A stretch of DNA of 38,559 nt. Source: Patescibacteria group bacterium. Lineage in GTDB: Bacteria; Patescibacteriota; Minisyncoccia; Phycocordibacterales; JANLHH01. Both the position numbers and the translations under genes were made by a program. Location of the stretch: assembly GCA_024654605.1 (NCBI GenBank), contig JANLHH010000054.1, positions 1 to 38,559 of the forward strand. Direction: 5' to 3'. The notes beneath the pieces were generated by a model, which saw nothing but the letters and a program-made list of their open reading frames with translations, made no database searches and had not been told where the DNA came from. Shown here in pieces: positions 6,854-14,725 of this stretch; within the stretch, counting starts at the first letter, position 1, and each line of letters opens with the position of its first letter.

Positions 6854-7216
6854 ATGACGATAGATATACCACATTTTAAAATGCTTCTGCAGAACGAGAG
6901 AGAGCGTCTCTTGCGTGAGTTAGCCGGTCTGGGGCATGTTAATCCAGCCAATGTGAGTGATTGGGAGGCAACACCGGAGGATCGGGACACGATGCGCGCT
7001 GATAAAAATGAAGCAGCAGACGCCGTAGAAGAGTATGAGTCGCGCGCGGCGGTAGAAGTAACCCTTGAAAATCATCTTCAGAACATAACAGCGGCACTGG
7101 AGAGAATTGAGAACAACACCTATGGCGTATGCAGGATTGGCGGAGAGGCGATTGAGGAAGACCGATTGGAGGCAAACCCCGCGGCAACAACCTGTAAAGC
7201 GCATCTTGAGGAGTAA
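6854..7216 (+). CDS. DksA/TraR-family protein with an eroded zinc finger
   Basis: A 120-residue protein with the DksA/TraR layout: an N-terminal coiled coil (FKMLLQNERERLLREL; ENHLQNITAALERIEN) and a C-terminal finger. The finger reads YGVCRIGGEAIEEDRLEANPAATTCKAH. Where the family has CxxC twice, this has CxxG and CxxH, so at most three zinc ligands remain. DksA proteins enter the RNA polymerase secondary channel through an acidic coiled-coil tip; TPEDRDTMRADKNEAAD occupies the tip region here. The start at 6854 is preferred because 6845 abuts the -10 box. A terminator follows, so the gene is monocistronic. It could be a zinc-free DksA paralogue. Confidence 0.85.
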   Translation: MTIDIPHFKMLLQNERERLLRELAGLGHVNPANVSDWEATPEDRDTMRADKNEAADAVEEYESRAAVEVTLENHLQNITAALERIENNTYGVCRIGGEAIEEDRLEANPAATTCKAHLEE

Positions 7217-7236
7217 AAAATTTTCTTTTATAAAAA

Positions 7237-7264
7237 ACAACCACTGTTCGGTGGTTGTTTTTTT
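7237..7264 (+). terminator. Terminator after the DksA-like gene
   Basis: Stem ACAACCAC (7237-7244) / GTGGTTGT (7251-7258), extended by A/T pairs, with a TGTTCG loop and a T6 tract. Confidence 0.88.
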
Positions 7265-7271
7265 ACATTCC

Positions 7272-7280
7272 TGCTATGAT
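7272..7280 (+). promoter_or_regulatory. Extended -10 box of the comM-like gene
   Basis: TGCTATGAT ends 11 nt before the ATG at 7292. No clear -35 is visible because the upstream sequence is the terminator hairpin. The leader would be about 5 nt. Confidence 0.5.
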
Positions 7281-7291
7281 AAAAATCATAC

Positions 7292-8845
7292 ATGCGGTAT
7301 TTCTCAAAAGTATTCTCGGTGCAAACAACGGGACTTCACGCATGCGTAATAGACGTAGAAGTTGATGTCACCAAAAAAACACTTTATGCGTTCGCTATTG
7401 TGGGGCTTCCCGACAAAGCGGTGGAGGAATCCCGAGACCGCGTCTCGGCTGCAATCAAAAATTCAGGATTCACCTCTCCTAAAAACCAAAACCAAAAGGT
7501 GGTCATTTCTCTTGCTCCCGCCGACCTGAAAAAAGAAGGTCCCAGTTTTGATCTGCCTATGGCGATTGCGTATCTTCTCGCGGTCAACGACATTTCATTT
7601 GACCCGGCAGAAAAATTATTTTTGGGAGAACTTTCTTTGGACGGCACTGTGCGCCCGATTAAAGGCGTCCTTGTTCTGGCACAAGAAGCAAAAAAGCGAG
7701 GATTTAAAGAAATATATCTTCCCAAGGAAAATGCCGCTGAGGGGGCACTTATTGAAGGCATTTCCGTCTTCGGTGTAGAGACATTGAAAGAAGTAGTGGA
7801 GCATTTGCATAAAAAAGGAGAATTGAAAGAATCTCCCGGGCTAGAACCACAGCAGAGAACTATTATCCCCTCCCGTGCCACACCGACACCCTCGGTTGAT
7901 TTTTCTGACGTGAAGGGACAGGAGAGCGCGAAACGTGGGCTCTTGCTTGCGGCGGGAGGAGGACATAATGTGGCAATGTACGGACCGCCCGGCACCGGAA
8001 AAACGATGCTCGCCAGAGCGTTTGCGGAAATTCTCCCCGAACTCTCCTTCAATGAAGCGCTTGAGGTAACCGGCATTCATTCCGTAGCGGGAACACTGGA
8101 AGGACATCTGATGACCTCCTCACCGTTTCGTTCTCCGCATCACACAGCGTCATATACCTCAATCGTGGGGGGAGGCAGTATTCCCAAACCGGGAGAGATC
8201 ACGCTCGCGCATCGCGGCGTGCTTTTTCTGGACGAATTTCCCGAGTTTGAAAAGCGTGTTCTAGAGTCCTTGCGTCAGCCGTTGGAAGATAAAATCGTAA
8301 ACATCTCACGCGTGAAAGGGTCTGCGCAATTCCCCGCAAATTTTATTCTCGTTGCCGCGATGAATCCCTGTCCGTGCGGTAATTACGGCACGGAAAAGAC
8401 CTGCTCCTGCACACCGGCGCATTTATTGAAGTATCAGCGGAAACTTTCGGGTCCTATTATGGACAGAATTGATATCTGGCTCTCTGTCGGATCGGTTGAT
8501 TATCGAAAACTCTCGGAAGAAACCGTTGGCGCGGAGAAAAGTGTAGACATCAGAGAACGCGTTTCTCAAGCACGGGAGACACAACGTAAACGTTTTCAGG
8601 GTGCATCGCGCGGCATCACCACCAATAGCGAAATGGGTGCGCGCGATATTAGAGATCTCATCTTTCTGCCGGAGAATGTGAAAGAAATATTAAACCAATC
8701 TTCGGAGAGACTAGGTCTCTCCGCTCGCGCCTACCACAAAGTCATCAAAGTGGCGCGCACTATCGCCGATTTGGAAGGTGCTCAAGAAATCACCGAGGGT
8801 CATCTCATGGAAGCGCTCCAATACAGACCTCGTATGCATGGTTGA
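7292..8845 (+). CDS. comM: ComM/YifB-family AAA+ ATPase (Mg-chelatase-like)
   Basis: A member of the YifB/ComM family; ComM in transformable bacteria is a DNA helicase that promotes branch migration during integration of taken-up DNA. The N-terminal Lon-protease-like domain (residues 1 to about 170) contains FAIVGLPDKAVEESRDRV and FDLPMAIAYLLA. The AAA+ core has Walker A GPPGTGKT at about 231-238 and Walker B GVLFLDEFPEF near 308. The cysteine-rich insert NPCPCGNYGTEKTCSC and DRIDIW follow, and the C-terminal Mg_chelatase_C region ends the protein. The 517-residue length is normal. Residual DNA uptake is an attractive role in a CPR genome, but no competence pilus genes are in this window. Confidence 0.95.
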   Translation: MRYFSKVFSVQTTGLHACVIDVEVDVTKKTLYAFAIVGLPDKAVEESRDRVSAAIKNSGFTSPKNQNQKVVISLAPADLKKEGPSFDLPMAIAYLLAVNDISFDPAEKLFLGELSLDGTVRPIKGVLVLAQEAKKRGFKEIYLPKENAAEGALIEGISVFGVETLKEVVEHLHKKGELKESPGLEPQQRTIIPSRATPTPSVDFSDVKGQESAKRGLLLAAGGGHNVAMYGPPGTGKTMLARAFAEILPELSFNEALEVTGIHSVAGTLEGHLMTSSPFRSPHHTASYTSIVGGGSIPKPGEITLAHRGVLFLDEFPEFEKRVLESLRQPLEDKIVNISRVKGSAQFPANFILVAAMNPCPCGNYGTEKTCSCTPAHLLKYQRKLSGPIMDRIDIWLSVGSVDYRKLSEETVGAEKSVDIRERVSQARETQRKRFQGASRGITTNSEMGARDIRDLIFLPENVKEILNQSSERLGLSARAYHKVIKVARTIADLEGAQEITEGHLMEALQYRPRMHG

Positions 8846-8847
8846 AA

Positions 8848-8900
8848 CCCGAGTAAAAAAACACACCCCGATGTAATCGGGGTGTGTTTTTTTACTCGGG
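8848..8900. terminator. Very long bidirectional terminator hairpin
   Basis: A perfect 25-bp inverted repeat (8848-8872 / 8876-8900) with only a 3-nt loop. It contains A7 on one arm and T7 on the other, so it can terminate both the comM-like transcript and the convergent M23 peptidase transcript. Confidence 0.9.
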
Positions 8901-8922
8901 TATTATCTAGGTCTCTTTGTAT

Positions 8923-9798
8923 TTAAAATGGATTTTTTGCGCCACGAACCTCAAAGTGCAAGTGTGATCCTGTTGATTTTCCGGTTGATCCGATGTAACC
9001 GATAATCTGTCCTTGCACCACATGCGCTCCTTCGCTCACGATATTCTTGCTGTTATGCGCATAGAGTGTTTGCGTTCCGTTGGGATGACTGATGACGATA
9101 TATGTTCCATATCCTCCATTCCACCCTCCGCTACGACTGATGATCACATCACCCGTAGCTGAAGCAAGAATGGGTGTACCAACCGGCGCGGCAAGGTCAA
9201 CGCCATTATATCCGTGCAATCCTTGTGTTTTTGTGCCACCGACAACAGGACGAAGGTAGTATCCGCTGTAAGAGGGAGTGTTGGTACCACGCACGGCAGT
9301 CTTTGTGGTAGATGTCTTTGGTGTTTCAATCTCTCCATCGGGAATCACCACCACATCACCAACCGCAAGCGCTTCTCCCTCCGTAAGGCCGTTAAACCCG
9401 ATCACTTCGTCCATGTCACCTTTGTATTTTCCCACGATACCTTTAAGCGTATCTCCTTTTAAGACAGTGTGTCGTATGCCAGAAATAGGGAGAATAACGA
9501 GAGTTTGGCCTTCCGAAACCAAGCTACCCCGCTTGATGTCGTTTGCCCAAATGATAGTGTTAGTCGTCACGCCAAACATTTTAGCAATCTGGGAAAGCGA
9601 ATCTCCTTCACGCACCACATATAAGCTGATCTGGTCAGATGTTGTTGAGTTATCCTCAATGTCCGCCAGTGTCCCCGAAGGGCCGGCATCAGGCAAAAGG
9701 GCGGTACCGCCTACAATTGTAATATCACCTCCTCCTTTTGCGGGATTAGGGTCAAAGTTTGAGGCAGCTTGCAGTAAGGCCATATTTTGTGAGTTCAC
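8923..9798 (-). CDS. LysM - M23 peptidase (murein hydrolase); N terminus probably extends upstream
   Basis: A secreted cell-wall endopeptidase. From the GTG at 9798 there are two LysM modules (YVVREGDSLSQIAKMFGV at about 59-76 and HTVLKGDTLKGIVGKY at about 109-124), a linker, and an M23 domain with HGYNGVDLAAPVGTPI, YGTYIVISHPNGTQTLYAH and GSTGKSTGSHLHFEVR, including the zinc-binding H, D and HxH residues. GTG is the first standard start in frame, but the open frame continues upstream to 10062. Codons from 9945 downward encode a signal peptide (KLTSKKLFF, then AVVFALFAV, then TTPVGVNAG) with no ATG, GTG or TTG before it. The real start is therefore probably a rare codon (ATT 9945, ATA 9960 or ATT 9987). 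The gene is convergent with the comM-like gene. Confidence 0.93.
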   Translation of the reverse strand: MNSQNMALLQAASNFDPNPAKGGGDITIVGGTALLPDAGPSGTLADIEDNSTTSDQISLYVVREGDSLSQIAKMFGVTTNTIIWANDIKRGSLVSEGQTLVILPISGIRHTVLKGDTLKGIVGKYKGDMDEVIGFNGLTEGEALAVGDVVVIPDGEIETPKTSTTKTAVRGTNTPSYSGYYLRPVVGGTKTQGLHGYNGVDLAAPVGTPILASATGDVIISRSGGWNGGYGTYIVISHPNGTQTLYAHNSKNIVSEGAHVVQGQIIGYIGSTGKSTGSHLHFEVRGAKNPF

Positions 9799-9945
9799 TT
9801 CTTTATCTTCTCTCCACTCCGAGGTGTTCTTCTCAAAAATACCACCAACAAAAGAGAAAAAGCCGGCATTAACACCTACGGGAGTTGTAACCGCAAAAAG
9901 AGCAAAAACTACAGCAAAAAAGAGCTTTTTTGAAGTAAGCTTAAT

Positions 9946-10146
9946 AAATGAAGTGCGTATTGTCGTCTGGCCACGGGAATCACGAATTAAGCCAGAGTCT
10001 TGTTGTTTAGATAAAATAAGCCTATTTTTAGGGGTATCACTCTTTTGCCGTACGGGTTCAGCTTATTTGTGGCTTAACAAGGCCGTTTTGGGTAGGTTTG
10101 TTAAGTAAGACAAGCCAAAAGATCATTCTGTCATTTCCATCCGTTA
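9946..10146 (-). promoter_or_regulatory. Long structured 5' leader of the M23 peptidase gene
   Basis: About 200 nt lie between the predicted transcription start (about 10146) and the earliest plausible translation start. On the minus strand the leader can form CTTAACAA/TTGTTAAG (10098-10105 with 10073-10080), AAATAAGC/GCTTATTT (10061-10068 with 10014-10021) and TCTGGC/GCCAGA (9991-9996 with 9966-9971), with a CCGTACGG palindrome between. A 22-codon upstream ORF starts at 10126 (MIFWLVLLNK...) and ends near the second hairpin. I cannot match it to a known riboswitch by eye. Confidence 0.45.
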
Positions 10147-10152
10147 TTAACA

Positions 10153-10182
10153 ATTATACCTGGCTTTGAGTACTGTTCGCAA
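10153..10182 (-). promoter_or_regulatory. Promoter of the M23 peptidase gene, with an adjacent DnaA box
   Basis: Minus strand TTGCGA (10177-10182), an 18-bp spacer and TATAAT (10153-10158). A perfect DnaA-box sequence TGTGGATAA lies just upstream at 10190-10198. The rest of the divergent region to 10340 is AT-rich and shows nothing else clear. Confidence 0.6.
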
Positions 10183-10340
10183 TACCTCATGTGGATAACC
10201 GTGATTCAAGATATGGCTTAAAAAAACGTTATTTTATTCTCATTACTCTTCACAATTTGATAATTTTATGGGGAAATACAAAAAAGAGCTTTCTTTGAGG
10301 CGTACCCAACTTAAAAAATGCCGGGAAATATCAGCTTTTC

Positions 10341-10369
10341 TTTGAACATCAGTGAAATATTGCTATATT
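10341..10369 (+). promoter_or_regulatory. Promoter of the uvrD/pcrA gene (leaderless, extended -10)
   Basis: TTTGAA (10341-10346), a 17-bp spacer and TATATT (10364-10369) preceded by TGC. It ends 6 nt before the ATG at 10376. It lies inside the GTG-started longer frame, so the ATG is the likely start. Confidence 0.65.
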
Positions 10370-10375
10370 AAACGA

Positions 10376-12322
10376 ATGACTGATCATCTCGAAGGGCTTA
10401 ATGTCGCCCAAAAGGAAACTGTTCTCCATAAAGAAGGCCCTCTTCTTATTGTCGCCGGTGCCGGTGCCGGAAAAACCAAAGCGATTACCCATAGAATCCT
10501 CAATTTGATCAAAACAGGCGTTGCGCCGCGAAATATCCTTGCCATAACCTTCACTAATAAGGCGGCAAAAGAAATGCGTGATCGTATCATGCGGCTCATA
10601 GGGGACGACGCGGAATTAAACCTCCCCGTCACATTTGCCGAACGACCCTTTGTGAGCACGTTTCACGCGCTCGGAGTTCACATCGTTCGGGAGAACAGCT
10701 TGGCGCTTGGCATCCCGAAACACTTCACTATTGCCGATGAAGGAGATGCGCAGGTACTTATGAAAGAGGCGATTATATCTCTTTCTCTTGACCCCAAGCA
10801 GTTTGAGCCAAAACGACTCAAGAATGTCATCTCCAGACAAAAAGGGGATCTCGTAACGGCAGAGAAATATGCCGGGGAGGTCGGCAACGAATACTTTCCG
10901 CGGATCGTATCTTCCGTGTGGCTTGCGTATGAAAAACTTCTCAGAGAACATGGAAGTCTTGATTTTGATGATCTTATTTTAAAAGCAGTTCTTCTTCTTA
11001 AGCGAAATGAGGAAGTACGCACGCACTACCAGAATCTTTGGCAATACATTCACATTGACGAGTATCAAGATACGAATGTTTCTCAGTATGAATTTTCAAA
11101 ACTTCTGGCAGGCGAGAGGAAAAACATTTGTGTGGTCGGCGACATGGATCAAAGCATCTATTCGTGGCGAGGAGCGGACTTTCGCAATATTTTGAATTTT
11201 GAAAAAGATTACCCCGAAGCAAAAGTGGTGCTCCTGGAAGAAAATTATCGTTCAACGGCAAACATTCTCACGGCGGCAAACGACATCATCAAGAAAAATA
11301 AAATACGCAAGGAAAAAAATTTGTTTACAAAAAAAGAAGGCGGAGAAAAGATCGGACTCTACAGCGCGTACGATGAGAACGATGAAGCGTTTTTTGTCGC
11401 TGGCAAAACGACCGAACTCATTAGTAAGGGTGTTTCTCCCAAAGATATCGCTGTTCTCTATCGCGCCAATTTCCAATCGCGCGTACTAGAGGAAGCATTT
11501 CTCTCTCACCAGATTCCTTATCAAGTGCTTGGTGTCAAATTTTTTGAACGCAAAGAAGTGAAAGACGTGCTCTCGTTCCTCCGCTGCGCACTCAATCAAG
11601 AGAGTTTGGCGAACATTAAACGGATCATCAATGTTCCCCCGCGCGGCATCGGCAAGGTGACCCTCCTTAAAATGTTCGCGGGGGAAGAGGCGACATTGCC
11701 CGCAGGCACGCAGAAAAAAGTTTCAGAATTCAGAGGGATGCTTGAAGAGATCAGGGAATACGCACTCAAAGAAAAAACATCGGAGACGGTGAAATTCATC
11801 ATGAGCCGCTCCGGTATTGAAGCCATACTGAAGAAGGGAACCGAAGACGACAAAGAACGTTTGGAAAACATTAAAGAGCTCGTAACGCTCGCGACCAAGT
11901 ATGATGCGCTAGAGCCTGAAGAAGGCGTCAGTAAACTTTTGGAGGACGCGGCTCTTGCATCCGATCAAGATTCACTCGCCATAAACACAAAAAAAGAAGA
12001 GGACGCGGTACGACTCATGACGGTGCACGCGTCAAAAGGACTTGAGTTTCCGTATGTGTTCATCACGGGACTAGAGCAAGATCTCTTCCCGCACGGAGGA
12101 TTCGGGAATGCCGCTGACGGAGAAGATCGCGCGGAAGAAGAGCGGCGTCTTTTTTATGTCGCGCTCACGCGCGCGGAAAAAAAATGCTATTTAACATACG
12201 CGAGTGTGCGTACGATCTTCGGTAGTAAACAAGTCAATGCGCCGTCGGAATTCATTATTGATATTGATGCGGAATTAATTGAAGATGAGCAGACGGCAGT
12301 GCCAACAATCTCTCTTGATTAA
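10376..12322 (+). CDS. pcrA: UvrD/PcrA/Rep-type superfamily 1 DNA helicase
   Basis: A 3'-5' SF1A helicase for repair and replication-fork rescue. From the ATG at 10376 it is 648 residues and carries the Q-motif region LNVAQKETV and Walker A AGAGAGKT (about 28-35). Further on are TFTNKAAKEM, FHALG, IDEYQDTN, VVGDMDQSIYSWRGAD, EENYRS, LMTVHASKGLEFPYVF and EERRLFYVALTRA. All helicase motifs are intact. It is shorter than typical PcrA (about 720 residues) and lacks an extended C-terminal tail. The GTG at 10352 is in frame but overlaps the promoter. It heads a tight operon with rsmA (5-nt gap) and a DUF192 gene. Confidence 0.96.
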   Translation: MTDHLEGLNVAQKETVLHKEGPLLIVAGAGAGKTKAITHRILNLIKTGVAPRNILAITFTNKAAKEMRDRIMRLIGDDAELNLPVTFAERPFVSTFHALGVHIVRENSLALGIPKHFTIADEGDAQVLMKEAIISLSLDPKQFEPKRLKNVISRQKGDLVTAEKYAGEVGNEYFPRIVSSVWLAYEKLLREHGSLDFDDLILKAVLLLKRNEEVRTHYQNLWQYIHIDEYQDTNVSQYEFSKLLAGERKNICVVGDMDQSIYSWRGADFRNILNFEKDYPEAKVVLLEENYRSTANILTAANDIIKKNKIRKEKNLFTKKEGGEKIGLYSAYDENDEAFFVAGKTTELISKGVSPKDIAVLYRANFQSRVLEEAFLSHQIPYQVLGVKFFERKEVKDVLSFLRCALNQESLANIKRIINVPPRGIGKVTLLKMFAGEEATLPAGTQKKVSEFRGMLEEIREYALKEKTSETVKFIMSRSGIEAILKKGTEDDKERLENIKELVTLATKYDALEPEEGVSKLLEDAALASDQDSLAINTKKEEDAVRLMTVHASKGLEFPYVFITGLEQDLFPHGGFGNAADGEDRAEEERRLFYVALTRAEKKCYLTYASVRTIFGSKQVNAPSEFIIDIDAELIEDEQTAVPTISLD

Positions 12323-12327
12323 CCAAT

Positions 12328-13098
12328 ATGCGTATGCGGGCAAAAAAATCATTGGGACAACATTTCTTGAAGTCAAAACACGTGGTGTCTTTGATTGTTT
12401 CGACTGCAAATATCTCCGCGACTGATACGATTCTTGAAGTTGGTCCGGGGAAGGGTGTGCTGACCGAGGCGCTTCTTGAAAAGGCGGCGCGAGTAATCGC
12501 GATTGAAAAAGACGACCGCCTTATTTCTTTTCTTGAAGAAAAATTTGCCGCTGAAATAAAAACGGGGAAACTGGTGCTCGTTCACGAGGATGTTCTCTCT
12601 TTTGATCCCGGAGAAGCAGGTTTAGGAAACGGAAAATATAAAGTAGTCGCCAATATTCCCTACTACATCACCGGGCAGTTATTCAGGTTATTCCTGGAAT
12701 CCTCTGTTCAACCATCTCTTATGGTATTGCTGATCCAAAAAGAAGTGGCGATGCGCATCGCGGCAAAGGACAAAAAAGAAAGTCTTCTTTCCATCAGTGT
12801 CAAAATCTATGGAGTACCGCGTTATGTGAAGAGCGTGCCCGCTCGCTATTTTTCTCCAGTGCCGCGAGTGGATTCCGCAATCCTGTCGGTGGAACATATC
12901 GCTTCCCCGTTCCGAAGAGATACAGAGTGTGAAAAGTTTTTTGCTCTCGCACGAAAAGGCTTCGCGCATAAGCGAAAATTATTGAGAGGCAACCTTGGGT
13001 GCGAAACGAAAATCTTTGAAACGTGTAATATACAAGAAAAGGCGCGCGCGGAAAATCTTACGGTGGGAAATTGGCTATGCTTAAACAAACATCTTTAA
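12328..13098 (+). CDS. rsmA: 16S rRNA dimethyladenosine transferase
   Basis: KsgA/RsmA dimethylates two adjacent adenosines in the helix 45 loop of 16S rRNA using SAM, late in 30S assembly. Diagnostic sequences are KKSLGQHFLKSKHVV at the N terminus, the SAM-binding ILEVGPGKGVLTEALLEKA (about 36-54), the acidic strand ending motif I (VIAIEKDDRL), LVHEDVLSFD, the catalytic NIPYYIT (about 110), and PVPRVDSAIL in the C-terminal part. At 256 residues it is slightly short. A second ATG two codons downstream is equally possible. The 3' end overlaps the DUF192 gene by 22 nt, which implies translational coupling. Confidence 0.96.
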   Translation: MRMRAKKSLGQHFLKSKHVVSLIVSTANISATDTILEVGPGKGVLTEALLEKAARVIAIEKDDRLISFLEEKFAAEIKTGKLVLVHEDVLSFDPGEAGLGNGKYKVVANIPYYITGQLFRLFLESSVQPSLMVLLIQKEVAMRIAAKDKKESLLSISVKIYGVPRYVKSVPARYFSPVPRVDSAILSVEHIASPFRRDTECEKFFALARKGFAHKRKLLRGNLGCETKIFETCNIQEKARAENLTVGNWLCLNKHL

Positions 13099-13589
13099 AA
13101 CACTACTCTTCCTTCTTTCTACTCTTTGCTCTTATGTTCGTTTTCCTGTTTTTTGCCGCATACAAGAGTGAGGACAGAGTTTCGGACCTGGTGGTTCCCG
13201 TTTCGTCTGAAACAACACTAAGGTCTTCTGCTGTTTTCGTGGGAGAAACGGAAGTTTTTGTGGAGGTTTCCGACACGTCCGAAAAACGGGCGAGGGGACT
13301 CTCGGGAAAAGAATCTCTCGAAGAGAACGAGGGTATGTTATTTATTTTTGAGGAGTCCGCCGCGTATTCTTTTTGGATGAAAGAGATGCATTTCCCTATA
13401 GACATCATCTGGATCGATGAAACTTTTCGCGTCGCGGACGTCACCCAGAACGCCACACCCGAATCGTTTCCCGACACCTTCAGCCCCGGAACACCTGTTC
13501 GCTATGTTCTTGAAGTGTCCGCGGGTTTTGTAAAAAAACACAACATTACCAAAGGGAGGCAGGTGGTATTTTCTCTCGCAGAAAATTAA
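13077..13589 (+). CDS. Membrane-anchored or secreted DUF192 protein
   Basis: Residues 8-29 form a signal peptide or membrane anchor (SLKHYSSFFLLFALMFVFLF region). The rest is a DUF192 domain with the family's conserved phrases: VEVSDTSEKRARGLSGKESLEENEGMLFIF, SFWMKEMHFPIDIIWID and VRYVLEVSAGFVKKHNITKG. The biochemical function of DUF192 is not established. The ATG at 13077 is preferred to an upstream TTG at 13071. It is the last gene of the pcrA - rsmA unit, overlapping rsmA, and is followed by a strong terminator. Confidence 0.9.
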   Translation: MLKQTSLKHYSSFFLLFALMFVFLFFAAYKSEDRVSDLVVPVSSETTLRSSAVFVGETEVFVEVSDTSEKRARGLSGKESLEENEGMLFIFEESAAYSFWMKEMHFPIDIIWIDETFRVADVTQNATPESFPDTFSPGTPVRYVLEVSAGFVKKHNITKGRQVVFSLAEN

Positions 13590-13603
13590 ATCTGCTCTCA
13601 AAT

Positions 13604-13641
13604 AAAAAGAGGCATTCCACTAAAGTGGAATGCCTCTTTTT
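13604..13641. terminator. Bidirectional terminator between convergent genes
   Basis: About 17 perfectly paired bases, AAAAGAGGCATTCCACT (from 13605) with AGTGGAATGCCTCTTTT (13624-13640), a 2-nt loop, and A/T tracts on both sides. Confidence 0.92.
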
Positions 13642-13658
13642 ATTTTTTGTTTACTTTT

Positions 13659-14612
13659 TTAATTCTTTGAGGTTCCGATACTCGTAGCAGTCCCGTCATC
13701 AGGAGATTCTGATTCTTCACATTCACTGGCAATCGTAAAGCATGTTCCCCCGGACTGATAGAGCCCGACAACTGATTGTCCTGTGCCGGTCGTATTATAT
13801 TCACTGTATATCTGCGTACCAACCGCCTCCCCGACCAGTATCTGCGCTCCGTTCGGATCACCAACCGTAATAATGGAACTTCCGTCGCAACATTGATGAT
13901 CAATACTTTCTACTTTGCCGCCGAATGATTTTTTTTCTCCCTGACCGCCACCGCCGATTCCACCCGGCGGAGGACCGCCAATCGGCTCACAACTGGTAGT
14001 CTTGGAAAAAAACTCTTTAAACCCGGGACATCCTTCAGAGAAAAGATTGTTGGTGACGGGACAATTACCGGGCTCTTGCAGATATATATCGTCATCCGTA
14101 CAACCTTTTTTCCATTCCTTATAGAACTGGCTTATCGTGGGACCGGAAGGTTGGTATTGGGGACAGTATGCTTCAATATACTTAGCAAGCTGGAGTAAAA
14201 CAAGATTGCTCAAAGTCTCTCCGTCCGAGCCTAAACACTGAACGACATCACCCGGAAACGGTGGGGGGCCGGACGGTGGGGCCTGTATTTCGCCGGCAGC
14301 ATAAGGTTCTAATGTGCCACTTTTTTCTAATGTATTCGTAATGCCGGATGTAATGCCTGATATTGCGTCAAGGATAAAATTACCAGTCGTCTTCTTTTCC
14401 ATCTTTTTCTCTCCAAAATAGGGAGTGAGTGTCTGTCTTCCCGTGCCGCCACTGCTTTCCCTAAACGGAACTCTCACTATCTCTTCTTCTGGTAAAGCAA
14501 ACTCGTCAAATGCTGTTTTTTGGGGGATCGATTCGGATGCAAGAAAAAGAACGCCGCCCGTGAAAACAACTGCAACGATGACCACTATTATTTTGTTCAA
14601 AATCAAGCCCAT
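13659..14612 (-). CDS. Secreted or membrane-anchored protein at the edge of the secretion locus, unknown function
   Basis: From the ATG at 14612 the 317-residue protein has one N-terminal membrane segment or signal (residues 5-27, ILNKIIVVIVAVVFTGGVLF). It continues into a proline/glycine-rich extracytoplasmic chain with about a dozen cysteines, including VQCLGSDGETLSNLVLLQLAKYIEAYCP, GNCPVTNN, EGCPGFKEFF and a C-terminal HQCCDGSSII...GGTCFTIASECE region. No enzyme motif is seen. The start at 14612 is chosen because the longer frame to 14654 overlaps the -10 box. It is divergent from the secretion operon and shares its control region, so a role in the same envelope apparatus is likely but unproven. 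Confidence 0.72.
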   Translation of the reverse strand: MGLILNKIIVVIVAVVFTGGVLFLASESIPQKTAFDEFALPEEEIVRVPFRESSGGTGRQTLTPYFGEKKMEKKTTGNFILDAISGITSGITNTLEKSGTLEPYAAGEIQAPPSGPPPFPGDVVQCLGSDGETLSNLVLLQLAKYIEAYCPQYQPSGPTISQFYKEWKKGCTDDDIYLQEPGNCPVTNNLFSEGCPGFKEFFSKTTSCEPIGGPPPGGIGGGGQGEKKSFGGKVESIDHQCCDGSSIITVGDPNGAQILVGEAVGTQIYSEYNTTGTGQSVVGLYQSGGTCFTIASECEESESPDDGTATSIGTSKN

Positions 14613-14642
14613 GATATGCGCCTTGCTGCCTGTCTTAGTTTT

Positions 14643-14670
14643 ATTATACAGCATTATCCACAGCGCTCAA
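14643..14670 (-). promoter_or_regulatory. Promoter of the gene at 13659-14612, with a DnaA box in the spacer
   Basis: Minus strand TTGAGC (14665-14670), a 16-bp spacer and TATAAT (14643-14648). A perfect DnaA box TTATCCACA (plus strand, 14654-14662) lies entirely inside the spacer. Confidence 0.6.
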
Positions 14671-14698
14671 TGTTTTTCTGTATTAAAAAGTTCTCATT

Positions 14699-14707
14699 TG
14701 CTATACT
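14699..14707 (+). promoter_or_regulatory. Extended -10 promoter of the gene at 14726
   Basis: TGCTATACT with a poor -35. The predicted start is near 14714, leaving a leader of about 12 nt. Confidence 0.55.
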
Positions 14708-14725
14708 TGTTAAAAGAACCCTCAT

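Noticed and set aside
7384..8076. 230-codon minus-strand frame inside the comM-like gene
   Set aside because: Antisense shadow of a gene with intact Walker motifs; composition is typical of a reverse-frame artefact.
9278..10108. 276-codon plus-strand frame across the M23 peptidase and its leader
   Set aside because: It is a serine/proline-rich shadow of the peptidase gene on the other strand, which has clear LysM and M23 motifs.
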